64,000 nt of DNA from contig OY979723.1 of NCBI GenBank assembly GCA_963855995.1, forward strand, positions 2,795,001 to 2,859,000, in the 5' to 3' direction. Position 1 is the stretch's first letter. Each line of letters starts with the position of its first letter. The position numbers and the translations under genes are program-made. The DNA comes from Muricea muricata (Eukaryota; Cnidaria; Anthozoa; Malacalcyonacea; Plexauridae). Below are positions 53,901-64,000 of the stretch, one piece after another. The notes below the pieces were generated by a model. That model saw only the letters and a program-made list of their open reading frames with translations, made no database searches and was not told where the DNA came from.

Positions 53901-56900
53901 TGCAAAATTGTCACTTATATGGCCTCTGCACATGGTGCATAAAAAAGTAGACCTTTTGAAGTAGACGCAAACTCAATTAGCTGCAGTATGTTGTATTAAT
54001 TTTTACTAGTTATTCGAAAAGCGGCACGAGATCTTGAGGACGCACTTGGGAGCTTTAGGACATTATTATTGATTTCCCCATGGGTACAACACATAGTTTT
54101 TTATGTTCAAAACATTCCGAGCTGTAAAATTAATACAACATAATGCGGCTAATTTGATGAATTGCGACAACTTTGTAGGGTCCATTTTTTATTGGTACAA
54201 CTTTGTAGGGTCCATTTTTTATTGGTACACCCTCTATAGGTAACTATAAAAAAGGTAATCGTACTTAGGTGTGCTCTGGAGTGCTTAATAACTTTACATA
54301 CAGAAATATTTTTGGATGTCACCGTTTTTATAAAATTTGAAGCAAAATTGAGTTAATGCGAACTAAATAAAAATTGCCGATGGAAAACGCATTTTTTCAC
54401 CGATGGAAATTTAGTGAATTTCCGCAGAAATTTAATCCTATTTGGGAATAAATATTTGCAAATTTTAGCTTAGGTAGTAAAATTAATATGTCATGTTAGC
54501 GACGTTACTTGTTTCAAGAAATTAAGGCACGATGGGCGGATAGGGCGGTTATTTTCATTTGATTCATATTTGCACAACTTTCCTTCAAATCTCACAAACA
54601 TAGTGTCAATCGAAGACTAAAAACCAGGTCTTTCTGAATGCGAAAGAATGATTTCGGTGGATTTAGTAATGCACGCGTTAGAGCACTCCAAGTTCGATTA
54701 CATTTTTTAAACACTCTCTATAACAGTATTGTGCTTACAGCAAAATCTTTCACAGATCTTTCCAGAATGGTGCATTCGGTTGAATTTTTTTTTGGTAAAC
54801 TCGCCCCGCCGACACACACTCTGAAAAATGCAACATTTAAGGTGAGAAATGTTACACTGCGTCGGTTACCCGTAACCAGTCTCAAAAAGCTGGCATTAAT
54901 TAGGGATCATGAGAGCAAATCTTCGTTCCAAAAATGTCTTTAAAACCTTACTTTGGCATCTTCCACACAAACGTCGTGACTTTCTGTCCTTTCTGTAAAG
55001 TACAGAGTAGAAAAACCGCATGATTAAAAGCCAGTATGAATGGGAAGAATCATTGTTCGCTGCTTGGTGGAGGATTGGGAATTCAGAACAAGATTTGTAC
55101 ATCGTTTAAAACCTGGTAGAAATGTAGGGTGGGGAAGGGGGTCTACAGCATACAAGAAACACGAAGCTTCAATGCCCCCTAACCGCCCAGATAATCGTGG
55201 GGGCCGGGGGGAATTTTAAGCTGGGGCCCCAACCTCTCCCCCTACGTACAGGGTCAATGACATTTTTTGTTTCTACAGTGCTCTTGGGGGCCCTCACAAG
55301 ACTGAGGCCGGGGGCAAATTTCTTCCTTTACCCTCCCCCCCTCTCTGGGCAGCCCTAACTCCCCCCACCCAATGTACGCCTTTACGGGACTTCGCAGAAC
55401 AGATTCCTTTTCCCCCTTTTCAACGCTTTTTATTTTTAAGTTTACAAGAGCTGCCTAAAATGCAACAATAGACCGTCGGATACCCGCGCACGTCTTAATT
55501 ACTACAGCACGACATTGACAAAATGAGTTTAATCGATGATTGTCATGGTGCCAACTCAACTTTTGAGCTTTTTCATTTGAATCTTTACGGCCATTTAATG
55601 ATGAATCTTAATCATGTTTTAATTTCCATATTATTTTTAATAATTATTTATTAAGCTAATTGAAAACTTTCGAATTTTGCCTTGATCAAGTTCGTGAATA
55701 TTTTTCGGTATAAAAGGGCTGTGCCATTTTAGTCTTCCATCATACTTGCTACAATTAAAAATATGTTCCCAAGAAACACATCTCTAAGCAGACGTTAATT
55801 GCTTGCTCGCTTAATCCAATCAATACTAATTCTCAACGACATCGACTAATGCAAATGACTTTTTAGCAGTTGCATATCGCTGTGCATTCCTCGTCCGCAC
55901 AGAACTTTAAGGTCTAAAGTGAGTTATACGTTGCCAAATGGATTTAACCGTTTACATCCAGTTAATATTCTTGTTTGGTGTGAACATAATCTTCGCTTTC
56001 TCTGGGATCGTTTCAAACACATTGGTGATAGTCAGCATTTTGAAATCGCGACAACTTCGAAAGAAATTATGTCATTTCATGATCTTGGTATTATCGTGTT
56101 GCGATTTGGTCACAGTCGTAACGATTTATCCAGGACTATTGCTGTATCTTATCTCATGGTTAAGGGAAGATTATGATTTGTTATCGAGGATGAAGTTTTA
56201 TCTGCATATGGTTGGTGTCTTTGTTGCATTTTCTTTTTTAGCCCTTCTCGTGATGAACATCGAAAGATATCTGGGAACGTATTATCCAATTTTTCGCACA
56301 TCAGTAACCAGACTTAGACTGCTAACTCTCCTTGCAATGTTACTCATCCCATCAATTGTCATCTTTACAATCTCTAGAAATGGTTTAGTAGTTTCCGCTC
56401 CAGTGTTTCTAATCTTCTTCATGGGCTCATTTTTTTTGCTATTTATATTTGTCAACTTTAAATTATTCAACATTGCAAGAAAAGTGCATCGGACAGTATC
56501 GCCAGAAACGAGAACAAGAGTGAATTTGAAGAACATTTCTATGGGTTTATGGGTTGTTGCCTGTCTTATATTCTTGTCCATTCCAAACAGTTTATATATT
56601 GCGTTATATTTTGCCGAGAAATCTGCAAGTGAGAAATCTGTCTTTCATTTGGGCAGGCACAGGCAACACTATGAATTGCGCATTAAACAGTTTGATCTTT
56701 TTCTGGAAGAACAAAGTTTTACGCGCAGAAGGAATAAAGATACTAAAGACGTTGAAAGATCGTCTTGTCGGATCCTGAAGAAGTTATTATCAATCAACTA
56801 TATCATGTTTCATAGGTTGTTGCAGACGATTAAAGCTGGCCGACCAAATCAGACATCGAATTCTAATTTTCCTCGCAGCATTAATCATTCTTAAGATGAT

Positions 56901-59900
56901 ATGACCCATTTTTAATCTTCCCATGTGCTTTCCAAATACGACCTAATCATGTCCAGGTCATTGGAATTAGCAACTTTTTATGGCCGCTGTTCAAACTGTT
57001 GGTCAGTTGCCCAGAGCTAAATTGCTCAGTTAATCAAAACTGCTAATTCCTAGCAATCTACTAATGCGGGTGTCCTTTTAAAAGCTTCAACAGCTATATA
57101 TTGCTTTGTATTGCTTAATTGTCTGCCCAGTAGAATCAGGTCAAAATGGAAGTTGTATATTCCAAAAACAGACTTAAACGTTTACATCCAGTTAATATTT
57201 TTGTACGTTGTGAACATAATCTGTGCTTTCTCTGGGATAATTTTGAACACATTGGTGATAGTCAGTTTTTGGAACTCATTACAACTTCGAACAGTGGCGG
57301 ATCCAGCGTAGGTCAAAATAAATTATAGCAGCCCAATTTTAAATTCAAAGTAACTTTATAACAATGTCATTGGTTATGAATTTTCAAAGAATAAAATCTT
57401 ACCAATGAAATTGCTTTGAAGATGTTTTAAAATGTAAATATATCCAAGAATGGGCTGTAGTAATGTATTTTGACCTACGCTAGATCCGCCACTGACTTCG
57501 AAAGAAATTATGTCGTTCATGATCATGGTATTGTCTTTTTTCGATTTGTCAGTTTTATGTTACACCAATATGCGATTAGTGTCACTTTTTCTGGAGCATA
57601 TTATATGTTCTATCTTTCTGTTCGTGTTCATGTTGACTTCTGCGCGGTAAAGACATTGAATTTTTCGTACAATAAAACAGTCGACCAATAGCGTTACCTG
57701 GCCGAATCATGCACTGTTGAAATATTAATAAGCAAAAACTTCAAAAGATTTATGCACGGTAAAGTTGTTCCAACATACAACTGCAGTTCATTATAAATGC
57801 TTTGAAATTCGGCGAGTTTCGATACCTCAATTGACTATGACTAACAATATTTTGCCAATCGTAGTCATTCTACTGCAAGAAATAAATTTTGACCTATATA
57901 GTTCGAAGTTTATATTAAATTTTGAATGATGCAGAACCTTATTAGGGCTACCTTAATAGGATTTGTTAAGTTTGCATAAGATAATTGCGATGATCGTTTA
58001 ATTGGCCTTAATAGACCTTTCCGGTAATTACGTCTAGCTAACACTGTTTTCAACTTAGGACCACCTTAAATAGAGTGGATTTTAAGTTTATTTCTCACTG
58101 GCTATGGTCAAAGACGCAGAACATCCTTTGTCAACATGACCCTCAGCCTCGTTCTCGTGTTTAAGCTATTTCCATGTTCAATGGTCAAAAAATTCCAAAT
58201 TATTTTTTATGCATGTGTTGACGAAGGATGTTCTGGGCCTCTAACCATACCCTGTGAGAAACAAACTTAAAATCCACTACATTTAAGGTGGTCCTAAGTG
58301 GAAAAAAGTGTTAGCTGTGACGTAATTACCGGAAAGATCTATTGCACCAGCATTACATTGAAAAAATGAGTTTAGTTCAACTTAACTTTGAGCAATTTTA
58401 CTCGAGTCTTATTGCGCATATAAAAGCGTTGCCTCACAGAATCAATCAACCGTGTTTTGAAATATTAATAAGCGAAATTTCAAAGGACGTATGCGCGGTA
58501 AAGTTGTCCCTTCATGCATCCGTAGCACTTTATGATCGCTTTGAAATTGGTCCAGTTTCCAAACGATATCTCGATTAACTTTGACTAGCAATACTCTTGT
58601 CAGAAATAAAGAAAGAAATAAAGAAATAAATTTGGGCCTATCGTAAATTCGACGCTTAGATCAAATTTCCAATAATGCATGCAGAATTTGTTAATGGGTT
58701 TATTAAGTTCGCATAAGATAATTGCGATGATCTTTTAATTGGGACTTAGTTACACCAGCATGACATTGACAAAATTATGAGTTTAATTAATTATTGCTAT
58801 GGCTTTCACGAACTTAAGTTTGTGCAATCTTACTTGCATCTTTTCAACTTAATCAATTTAAATGTGATGAATCTTAGTGATGTTTTAATTTTTTATGTTA
58901 TTTTTAATGATTATTTATTTTCAATCAATATAGACGAATATGAATCAATTCGAATGCTTCCGAATTTTGCCTTGATCAAGTTCGTGAAATTTTTCAATAC
59001 AAAAAGGCCGTGCCATTTTAGTCTTCCATTACTTGCTACAGTTAAAAATATGCTTTCAGAAACACACTCATATACGCAGACGATAATTGTTTAGTCGCCC
59101 AATCAAATCTGCTAATTCCTAAAACAAACCTAACAATCTTACTAATGCAAATGTCCTTTTAAAACCTCCAGTAGATGCATGTACTGCTTTGTATTGCTTG
59201 TCCGCACAGAAAAAAATGAGCTTACACTAAATTGAGTATAAATATATTCCAAGATGGATTCAACCATTTACATCCAGTTGATATTCTTGTGCGTTGTGAA
59301 CATAATCTTTACTTTCTCTGGAATCATTTTAAACACATTGGTGATAGTCAGTTTTTGGAGATCGTCACAACTTCAAAAGAAATTATGTCATTTCATGATC
59401 TTGGTATTGTCGTGTTTCGATATGGTCGCAGTCGTAACGAACTATCCAGGAATACTGGTTTATATCATCTCTTGGTTGAAGGAGGATTATGATTTGTTAC
59501 AACAGATGAGGATTTATTTACATTTTACCAGTGTATTTTTTGCATTTTCTTTTGTCGCACTTCTCCTGATGAGCATCGAACGATATCTGGGAGCGTCTTA
59601 TCCAATGTTTCATCACACATCAGTTACCAGTCGTAGACTGCTAACTCTCCTTGCAATAATGCTCATCGTGCCAACTGTCATGTATACAATTTCTCGAATG
59701 AACTTGATCATTTCCGCTACGTTGTCTTTAATAATTCTCCTAGGCTTATTTCTCCCTTTATTTATATTTGTCAACTTAAAGCTATTCATCATTGCTAAAA
59801 AAGTGAACCGTGAACGGGCAGTATCAACAGGAATTAAGAGAACGAGAATGAATTTAAAAAACATTTCATCAGCTTTATGGGCTGTTGCCTGTCTTTTGTT

Positions 59901-62900
59901 GTTGTACATTCCAGCGAGTGTCGAAATTGTGTTCGCTGAGAAATCTAAAAACGCTGCAAGATTGTCTTACATTTGGTTAGAGACATCTATCATCATGAAT
60001 TCCACATTAAACAGTTTGGTCTTTTTTTGGAAGAACAAAATTTTACGCGCAGAGGGAATAAAGATTGTAAAGACGGTCAAGGATCGTCTTGTCGAATCTT
60101 AAGCAAGACCTTCATTGATTTGTGTTTCACAATGGTCTGTACAGTTGACATCATTGTTAATGTAAAACACAAGGGCAATTCCATGTTACAAAAGTTTCGA
60201 AAAAGCAAAATTTGGGAACTTAATGCTTGAAAAAGAACCAGTGATTATAGGAAATAGCACTAAATAACATATTATTCAAAAAATTTCTTATCTGACAGTA
60301 TGAAACTTAATTGGTTAAATTTTTAAATCTCATGTCTTAGGTTAAGTTGGTGGAACAGCATAGCCCAAGAATGATAAAAAAATTTAAATATTATACAATG
60401 TCTGTAAGATTGATTAAAGTATAGTTGGAAGGATTCTTTAACAACAAAGAAATACGTTAGAAATAATATACCATTCTCATAGACCTGATCATTTACAATT
60501 ACTTTGTGTCGAAATTAAAAAGCCTAAATGCAAACCACTATATTAATGATTTTTAAAACATCTTGACGATGAAAATAAATAAATTATGTATCATATAACC
60601 GGAGATCTCAACTGTAACCTACAAAGTAGTAGAAGTCTAGCTACGCCTATATATCACTTGATTTAATTGAAACAACACAACAATCCCCTACTACTACAAA
60701 AACCCTAAAGCACCACCAAATACCGTTTTTACTACGTAATTTTAGCATTAACCGGTTCACCAACGACATAAACCAGGTTTTTAATTCACCTATTCAAAGT
60801 GAATGTATGTGCCATGTTTAGCGAATGAAATAGAGCGAATGAGCTATCATAAAGATTATCTTTAAGACCAATCGATTAGGATCTACAACAAGGATGACAA
60901 GGTCTATAGGAGGTGCAAGAACAAATTAAATAGTCTCGTAAAACAAACTAAGGAAGAATATTTTCAAGAAATTAAGCCAAGCAATACCATGTAGAAGTAG
61001 CAAAGATAGTTAGTTTGGAAGCTAATAACGAATTAGGAAACCTAAGTAGGTCTAAAACTACCCATGTCAGATAATTCTAATGATAATTTTTGAACATATG
61101 AAGTCTATGTCTCGCACAAGGCTCCTGAACCATATAACTACCGAATCCTGCTAAGTTGCTTTTACTCCAGGTAAACATTCCATGCCCAAGTCGCAGAAAA
61201 TCTCGCATTTCCGAGGTTCTTGTTTTCCAAATTTTCCATTCACTACCCTCTCGTTATCCACCTCCCTATGAAAACTCGCGCTTTAGGCGCTCAACTACAC
61301 CCTCCCCACTTTAAAGCCCGTTTTCCACTTGGCGAATTTGTTCGCGCTAACAGAAAAAAAGTAGGAACGGTTCCTACTTGTTCGTTGCGAACTTTTTCGC
61401 CAACCAATGTCAACCAATCTTGTTTTCGCTTCGCGGGAATAAAGTCGCCAAGTGGAAAATAGGCTTAAGTTACACTACGCGATCTTGGGTTAAGCCACCT
61501 TAATGAGGAGCATTTTTTACATACCACACATCCTGTGACCACACTGTCATAATCGTTAGAAGTACACAAAGGACATGCTGCTGACGAATACATGATAAAG
61601 TGGAAGCTAAAACACATGAAAATTTATTGCAATCTTTGGATGTCTTACACGCACGGGGTCGAGATGAAAACTATGATCAAATGTGAGTGTATGGGCGTAA
61701 GGACTGAAGCAGCCGTAAAGGAAAGGGGGTCAGGGGAGGAGATCAAACACATATTCTGGCAATAGACTACCGAAAGTTTCCAAAAAAACAATGTCATTGA
61801 AAGGGCTTTTATTTCTTTGCATGAATTTAGTCAAAACATGGCTCTAAAGTATCAGTGCATTGATTTAACTGCGCATAGCTCATTTTTACAGATTGAGAAC
61901 ATACATGATCATGTCACTTATTTTTTTACAACGCCTCTCTATGGGTAAAACGTAACAGAATAATACCGGTATTCTACTTTATGATGGTTCATTATGCAAA
62001 CTGTACCATTTCAATGCAAGATGAAAAATCTCATCAAGAAAGCGCTTTAACACAAAAGTATCAAAAACTTGTATTACATGCAGTTTAAAAGTTTTTTTGC
62101 CACATCATTCAATAAAAATTTTCGTTTCATGAGCATATTTTCGACCAAACCAGCCGGAGAAATGAAAACAATTTACCTGCAACCATCACAAGTTCCTTCA
62201 GAACATTTTTCGGGAACAGCAAGTTTGGCCTAAAAATGCGGACACGAGATTAGGAAATAATCTAGTGAACATTAAACTTCGTGTTTCACGAGAGAAGGAA
62301 GGTGCATGTGTTTGCCTTAGCAAATGCCACTTCTTTCTCTTTTCGCTATGATATCAGTTCTTTTTCTTCCGTGAAACACCAAATTTAATGGGCACGCAAA
62401 AAATGTGAATGAAATACAGGGTGTATAACAAAAGGATAATCGTGATAAGTGCTCCAGGGCGCAAAATATTTAACATCCAAAAATAATTCTTAATTTTTGA
62501 GAGACAAGGATTTTAGCTTTTGAATGTCACCGCTCTTATAAAATTTAAAGAAAAATTTAGCAGATACGATGTTAGTGGAAAATTGATGAAAAAATTAAAC
62601 GCACAATGGTTAGCATTTGGTGGTACGGGATAGACCAAGTTCTGAAAACAGAGACATCATGGAATAAGAAGGATGAAACAAAGATTTGCGGTGCTAAACG
62701 TTGTAGCAAAAGCTAGAGAAACAAGCCTAACATTGTATCAGCATGGAACATTAAGAGATGAACGGAAAACAGCGCACGAAAGAAATAATGGAATGAAAAT
62801 ACCAAAGAAGGAAACCAACAAAAAATTATTCTTTGCTCATTTGAAAGAGTTTTTGACATAACTAACAAATTCTGGTTAAGATTTCTCATATCATGCTTGA

Positions 62901-63538
62901 TTCTTGAGATGTTTCGACTCAAAAATATGCGAGCTCGAGCTGTCCGCCATCTTGGATAAATTCTCGAGCTTATTCATTGCATTTTACATGGCGTCTCGAG
63001 TGGGATAAGCCTTAAAAAAATAGAGTAAATATTAAACAAACAATATAGTTGGCTAAAATGCTTTTGCACAATTTATCATATCAAATAGCAAGTAGAAACG
63101 ATTTTATATTTCTTTGGAAATATCTCAATAATCAAGTAAGACATAAAAAAGCAGAAAAAGCTTTGTGAATTCTTTCAAAAGCTCCTTCAAATGAGCAAAA
63201 ATATTTTTTGTTGTCATTACACTTTAAAGGTTTAAAGTGAGAAATATTGCAGAGAAAATGAAGGAATCCAGGTTGAGATAGAAAGATCAGGGTCAATTGT
63301 ACGAAAGGTGAACAGCGCTATCTACCAGATATTGATTTTCTCAAACTTTCCTAAGCTGTTCAGTAACTGGTTAAATTTTTAGCTTGGCCAAAAACCCCAG
63401 CCATCTTTTGGTAAATACGTATGCCATCTAAAAACTGAAGAACATCCCCACATTTGATTTACCTCTTTTGGCTTGTGATGTGGATGGCAGACATGATGTA
63501 TGACAGTGGACCTTCCTTTCGGACACGCCTCGGTAAAA
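50860..63538 (-). CDS. ELAPOR: ELAPOR1/2 (KIAA1324 family) homologue, 3' part, multi-exon
   Basis: Single-pass type I membrane protein of the endosome/lysosome-associated apoptosis and autophagy regulator family. Eight exons join in phase: 63463-63538, 62177-62229, 61525-61606, then one unlocated exon, 54952-54992, 53299-53375, 52888-52993, 52006-52089, 50860-50937. Visible family features in order: ACPKGRSTVIHHVC, VPEKCSEGTCDGCSFHF, ACPLCTSNDYDSVVTGCV (ectodomain end), HDVCVEDAK, one TM helix IGLSLFAGFVILMVLAVLIL, then cytoplasmic WYKNRRLEYKYHKLIQN, ELPGAPQCVGDDDDDEEE, GKRFLKNIKSKFS and FGSIEPTAKT before the stop. Vertebrate relatives show CPLCT, the LEYKY juxtamembrane motif and an acidic EEE tail at the same places. 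The 5' exons lie beyond 64000. Three GPCR units sit in its large intron on the opposite strand. Confidence 0.9.
52006..52089 (-). CDS. ELAPOR: ELAPOR-like cytoplasmic exon
   Basis: 28 codons, phase 0-0: VHFKGGEGRGKRFLKNIKSK plus FSGDTKFS; donor GTAGGT. If not spliced, the frame would end at TAA seven codons later, an alternative C-terminus. Confidence 0.85.
52205..52700. repeat. Tandem array of the ~115-bp GATCC repeat, five units
   Basis: Same unit as 6830-7200 (GATGATCCTTACTGGACCTC, AACTGATAGAGCTATCCAG, AATAAAGTTAGTTTA, CTCCTGTAGTAACACTGGAT). It lies in an intron of the ELAPOR-like gene. Confidence 0.85.
52888..52993 (-). CDS. ELAPOR: ELAPOR-like juxtamembrane and acidic-tail exon
   Basis: LEYKYHKLIQNSSDRSGELP then GAPQCVGDDDDDEEE; acceptor CTTAG, donor GTACGA. 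YKYHKL may be a tyrosine-based sorting signal, in line with endolysosomal trafficking of the family. Confidence 0.92.
53299..53375 (-). CDS. ELAPOR: ELAPOR-like transmembrane exon
   Basis: 25 codons plus two bases: IGLSLFAGFVILMVLAVLIL then WYKNR. One clean membrane helix followed by basic stop-transfer residues; donor GTAAGA. Confidence 0.92.
54181..54241. repeat. 31-bp direct duplication
   Basis: CAACTTTGTAGGGTCCATTT plus TTTATTGGTA twice in a row. Confidence 0.9.
54228..54375. repeat. Dispersed repeat, related copy at 62415-62565
   Basis: Both have TAATCGT, TGCTC[TC][GA]GAG/AGGGC, AAAAAT with TGGATGTCACCG or GAATGTCACCG, and TTATAAAATTT in the same order. Identity is moderate; origin unknown. 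Confidence 0.45.
54952..54992 (-). CDS. ELAPOR: ELAPOR-like 41-base microexon
   Basis: Encodes RTESHDVCVEDAK just before the membrane helix, phase 1 to 0. In the family this position has the last ectodomain cysteine (LATCETVDF in vertebrates). Acceptor TTTACAG, donor GTAAGG. Confidence 0.75.
55709..55716 (+). promoter_or_regulatory. TATA box candidate for GPCR unit 1
   Basis: TATAAAAG about 220 bp before the start codon at 55938, followed by GGCTGTGCCATTTTAGTCTT. Unit 3 keeps the context (GGCCGTGCCATTTTAGTCTT, near 59010) but has ATACAAAAAG instead. Confidence 0.5.
55938..56894 (+). pseudogene. Class A GPCR, unit 1, frameshift before TM7
   Basis: Starts MDLTVYIQLIFLFGVN. TM1 GIVSNTLVIVS, TM2 SCCDLVTVV, TM3 ending NIERYLGTYYP (intact ERY), TM4, TM5 and TM6 (WVVACLIFLSIP) are in frame. 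At about 56625-56645 (third extracellular loop) the frame shifts: TM7 (MNCALNSLIFFWKNK) is in the neighbouring frame, up to about 56778. The 318-codon open frame thus ends in an unrelated Arg-rich tail. Either a pseudogene or a single-base sequence error. Confidence 0.8.
57111..57720 (+). pseudogene. Class A GPCR, unit 2, destroyed
   Basis: Keeps TDLNVYIQLIFLYVVNIICA and GIILNTLVIVSFW (TM1) up to SLQLR, then an hAT MITE (57292-57494) interrupts the first intracellular loop. After it the ACTTCGAAAGAAATTATGTC segment resumes but lacks one base relative to the paralogues, and TM2 onwards is mostly lost. Confidence 0.8.
57292..57494. mobile_element. 203-bp hAT-type MITE, exact 8-bp TSD
   Basis: Ends CAGTGGCGGATCCAGCGTAG and CTACGCTAGATCCGCCACTG; target duplication ACTTCGAA at 57284-57291 and 57495-57502. 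CAGTGGCGGATC is a widespread hAT terminus. The paralogous GPCRs show the uninterrupted site. Confidence 0.93.
58010..58342. mobile_element. ~330-bp foldback MITE
   Basis: GACCTTTCCGGTAATTACGT on the left, ACGTAATTACCGGAAAGATC on the right, with AGTGGATTTTAAGTTT and CAGAACATCCTTTGTCAACA inverted inside. Confidence 0.8.
59254..60102 (+). CDS. Class A (rhodopsin-like) GPCR, intronless, unit 3, intact
   Basis: 282 residues, start MDSTIYIQ. TM1 8-34 (N27), TM2 44-74 (D56), TM3 86-108 then ERY at 109-111, TM4 127-147, TM5 151-180, TM6 203-225 (CLLLLYIP in place of CWxP), TM7 236-260 with NSLVFF in place of NPxxY, then a basic tail KNKILRAEGIKIVKTVKDRL. No TM3/ECL2 disulphide cysteines; ECL2 is very short. 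It lies inside an intron of the ELAPOR-like gene on the other strand, as the only intact member of a three-unit tandem array. Ligand unknown. Confidence 0.92.
   Translation: MDSTIYIQLIFLCVVNIIFTFSGIILNTLVIVSFWRSSQLQKKLCHFMILVLSCFDMVAVVTNYPGILVYIISWLKEDYDLLQQMRIYLHFTSVFFAFSFVALLLMSIERYLGASYPMFHHTSVTSRRLLTLLAIMLIVPTVMYTISRMNLIISATLSLIILLGLFLPLFIFVNLKLFIIAKKVNRERAVSTGIKRTRMNLKNISSALWAVACLLLLYIPASVEIVFAEKSKNAARLSYIWLETSIIMNSTLNSLVFFWKNKILRAEGIKIVKTVKDRLVES
60110..61315. other. Intron of the ELAPOR-like gene, nothing recognised
   Basis: AT-rich. The missing ELAPOR exon (expected to encode the YxWxxPKxC segment) should lie between 54993 and 61524 but was not found by eye. Confidence 0.4.
61316..61468. 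mobile_element. ~150-bp MITE
   Basis: AAGCCCGTTTTCCACTTGGC on the left, GCCAAGTGGAAAATAGGCTT on the right. Ends resemble the 26680-26822 element. Confidence 0.75.
61525..61606 (-). CDS. ELAPOR: ELAPOR-like CPLCT exon
   Basis: 27 codons after one base: FHFIMYSSAACPLCTSNDYD then SVVTGCV. Acceptor TTTTAG, donor GTATGT. CPLCT-x2-DY is diagnostic of the family. Confidence 0.92.
62177..62229 (-). CDS. ELAPOR: ELAPOR-like CDGC exon
   Basis: AKLAVPEKCSEGTCDGC plus two bases; joins to the next exon as CDGC-S-FHF. Donor GTAAAT. Confidence 0.9.
62900..63235. mobile_element. Diverged copy of the 28071-type palindromic MITE
   Basis: Shares CCGCCATCTTGGAT, GGGATAAGCC, and TTTGTTGTCATTACACTTTA with the elements at 28071, 29098, 32996 and 34018. 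Confidence 0.5.
63463..63538 (-). CDS. ELAPOR: ELAPOR-like exon, most 5' found
   Basis: FTEACPKGRSTVIHHVCHPH then HKPKE. Matches the CPEGTSTVIKLRCNP segment of vertebrate members. Acceptor TTTGCAG, donor GTAAAT. A longer open frame on this strand in another register (63459-63842) is not the coding one. Confidence 0.85.
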
Positions 63539-64000
63539 CTGCAAAGCAATTATTTTTACTAAAAAAATTCGGTAAAGCAGACCTAACCAACAGGGTCCTG
63601 AGGATGAGCGTTTCTAGTCCCATTTCCCAGCCCATATTTTGACTAAATTCCAGTGTCCAAGTGCACAAATTCCATAGTCCTAGTGGCTGTATTGCTGAAA
63701 TCTTAATCCATTCCAATTTTGGGTTGTTTTTGGCTAATGAACCACGTTCCAGTGAATGGAATCTCCCTTTTCCAAACACAAAATAAGCAATTCCTAGCTC
63801 CCTTTTCACCATTTCAGAACACTCAATCCATGTTTTAATCAAAGATTAAGCAATATAAGTTTTGACTTTGTGTTTTAAAGACCACAAAAACTTTTGTTAC
63901 ACAAACAATTTACTTGAAATCGATGACTGTTAAAAGACGTGAGAGATCCTTACATTACGCCAGAGTCAAACAGTGAATTGCAATGCAATGTGGGAAACAT

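Noticed and set aside
63459-63842. 127-codon minus-strand ORF
   Set aside because: The true ELAPOR exon (63463-63538) lies in a different frame of the same stretch, with good splice sites and family residues; the long frame shows no domain.

Overview
The window is eukaryotic nuclear DNA, AT-rich, with short phase-compatible exons, canonical GT-AG introns and a very dense load of palindromic and non-autonomous mobile elements. Gene content (a secreted EGF-repeat/TLDc protein, an ELAPOR-type single-pass receptor, a family of intronless class A GPCRs ending in a FFWKN-type TM7) fits an animal, most likely an anthozoan cnidarian; an octocoral is my best guess, but species is inference from family resemblance only.

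Layout. 1-10190 is one giant inverted duplication centred at about 3964; it starts outside the window. Each arm carries the last exon of a TLDc gene (tail to tail), a RING-like zinc-finger ORF, and, at the centre, a diverging pair of small basic/acidic ORFs. The right arm alone has a 976 bp Helitron-like insertion (empty site preserved in the left arm) and about 1.3 kb that the left arm lacks. 9770-15226 (minus) is the TLDc gene: signal peptide, EGF-like exons, then two TLDc exons. Its middle introns (12.2-14.1 kb) are filled by long (TA)n arrays, nested palindromes and five sequences that fold as type I hammerhead ribozymes; one EGF exon end has been caught in a palindrome. 16.9-25.3 kb is gene-free: MITEs, foldbacks, a third copy of the RING repeat, minisatellites and an hAT-type MITE with an exact 8-bp target duplication. 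25.9-35.0 kb is a direct tandem duplication of a 4.2 kb non-coding unit. 35.2-41.4 kb holds more MITEs and a large foldback.

The right third is genic. 41504-42382 (minus) is an intronless GPCR whose E/DRY arginine is a glycine. 50860-63538 (minus) is the 3' half of an ELAPOR1/2 (KIAA1324 family) homologue, rebuilt here from eight exons; its large intron (54993-61524) contains a plus-strand tandem array of three GPCR units: one frameshifted, one destroyed (including an hAT MITE insertion), one intact (59254-60102). Further MITEs lie in the same introns.

The hammerhead cluster and the giant palindrome with its unrecognised ORFs are the most unusual parts. Exon boundaries were read by eye from splice signals, phase and family resemblance; no search was run.
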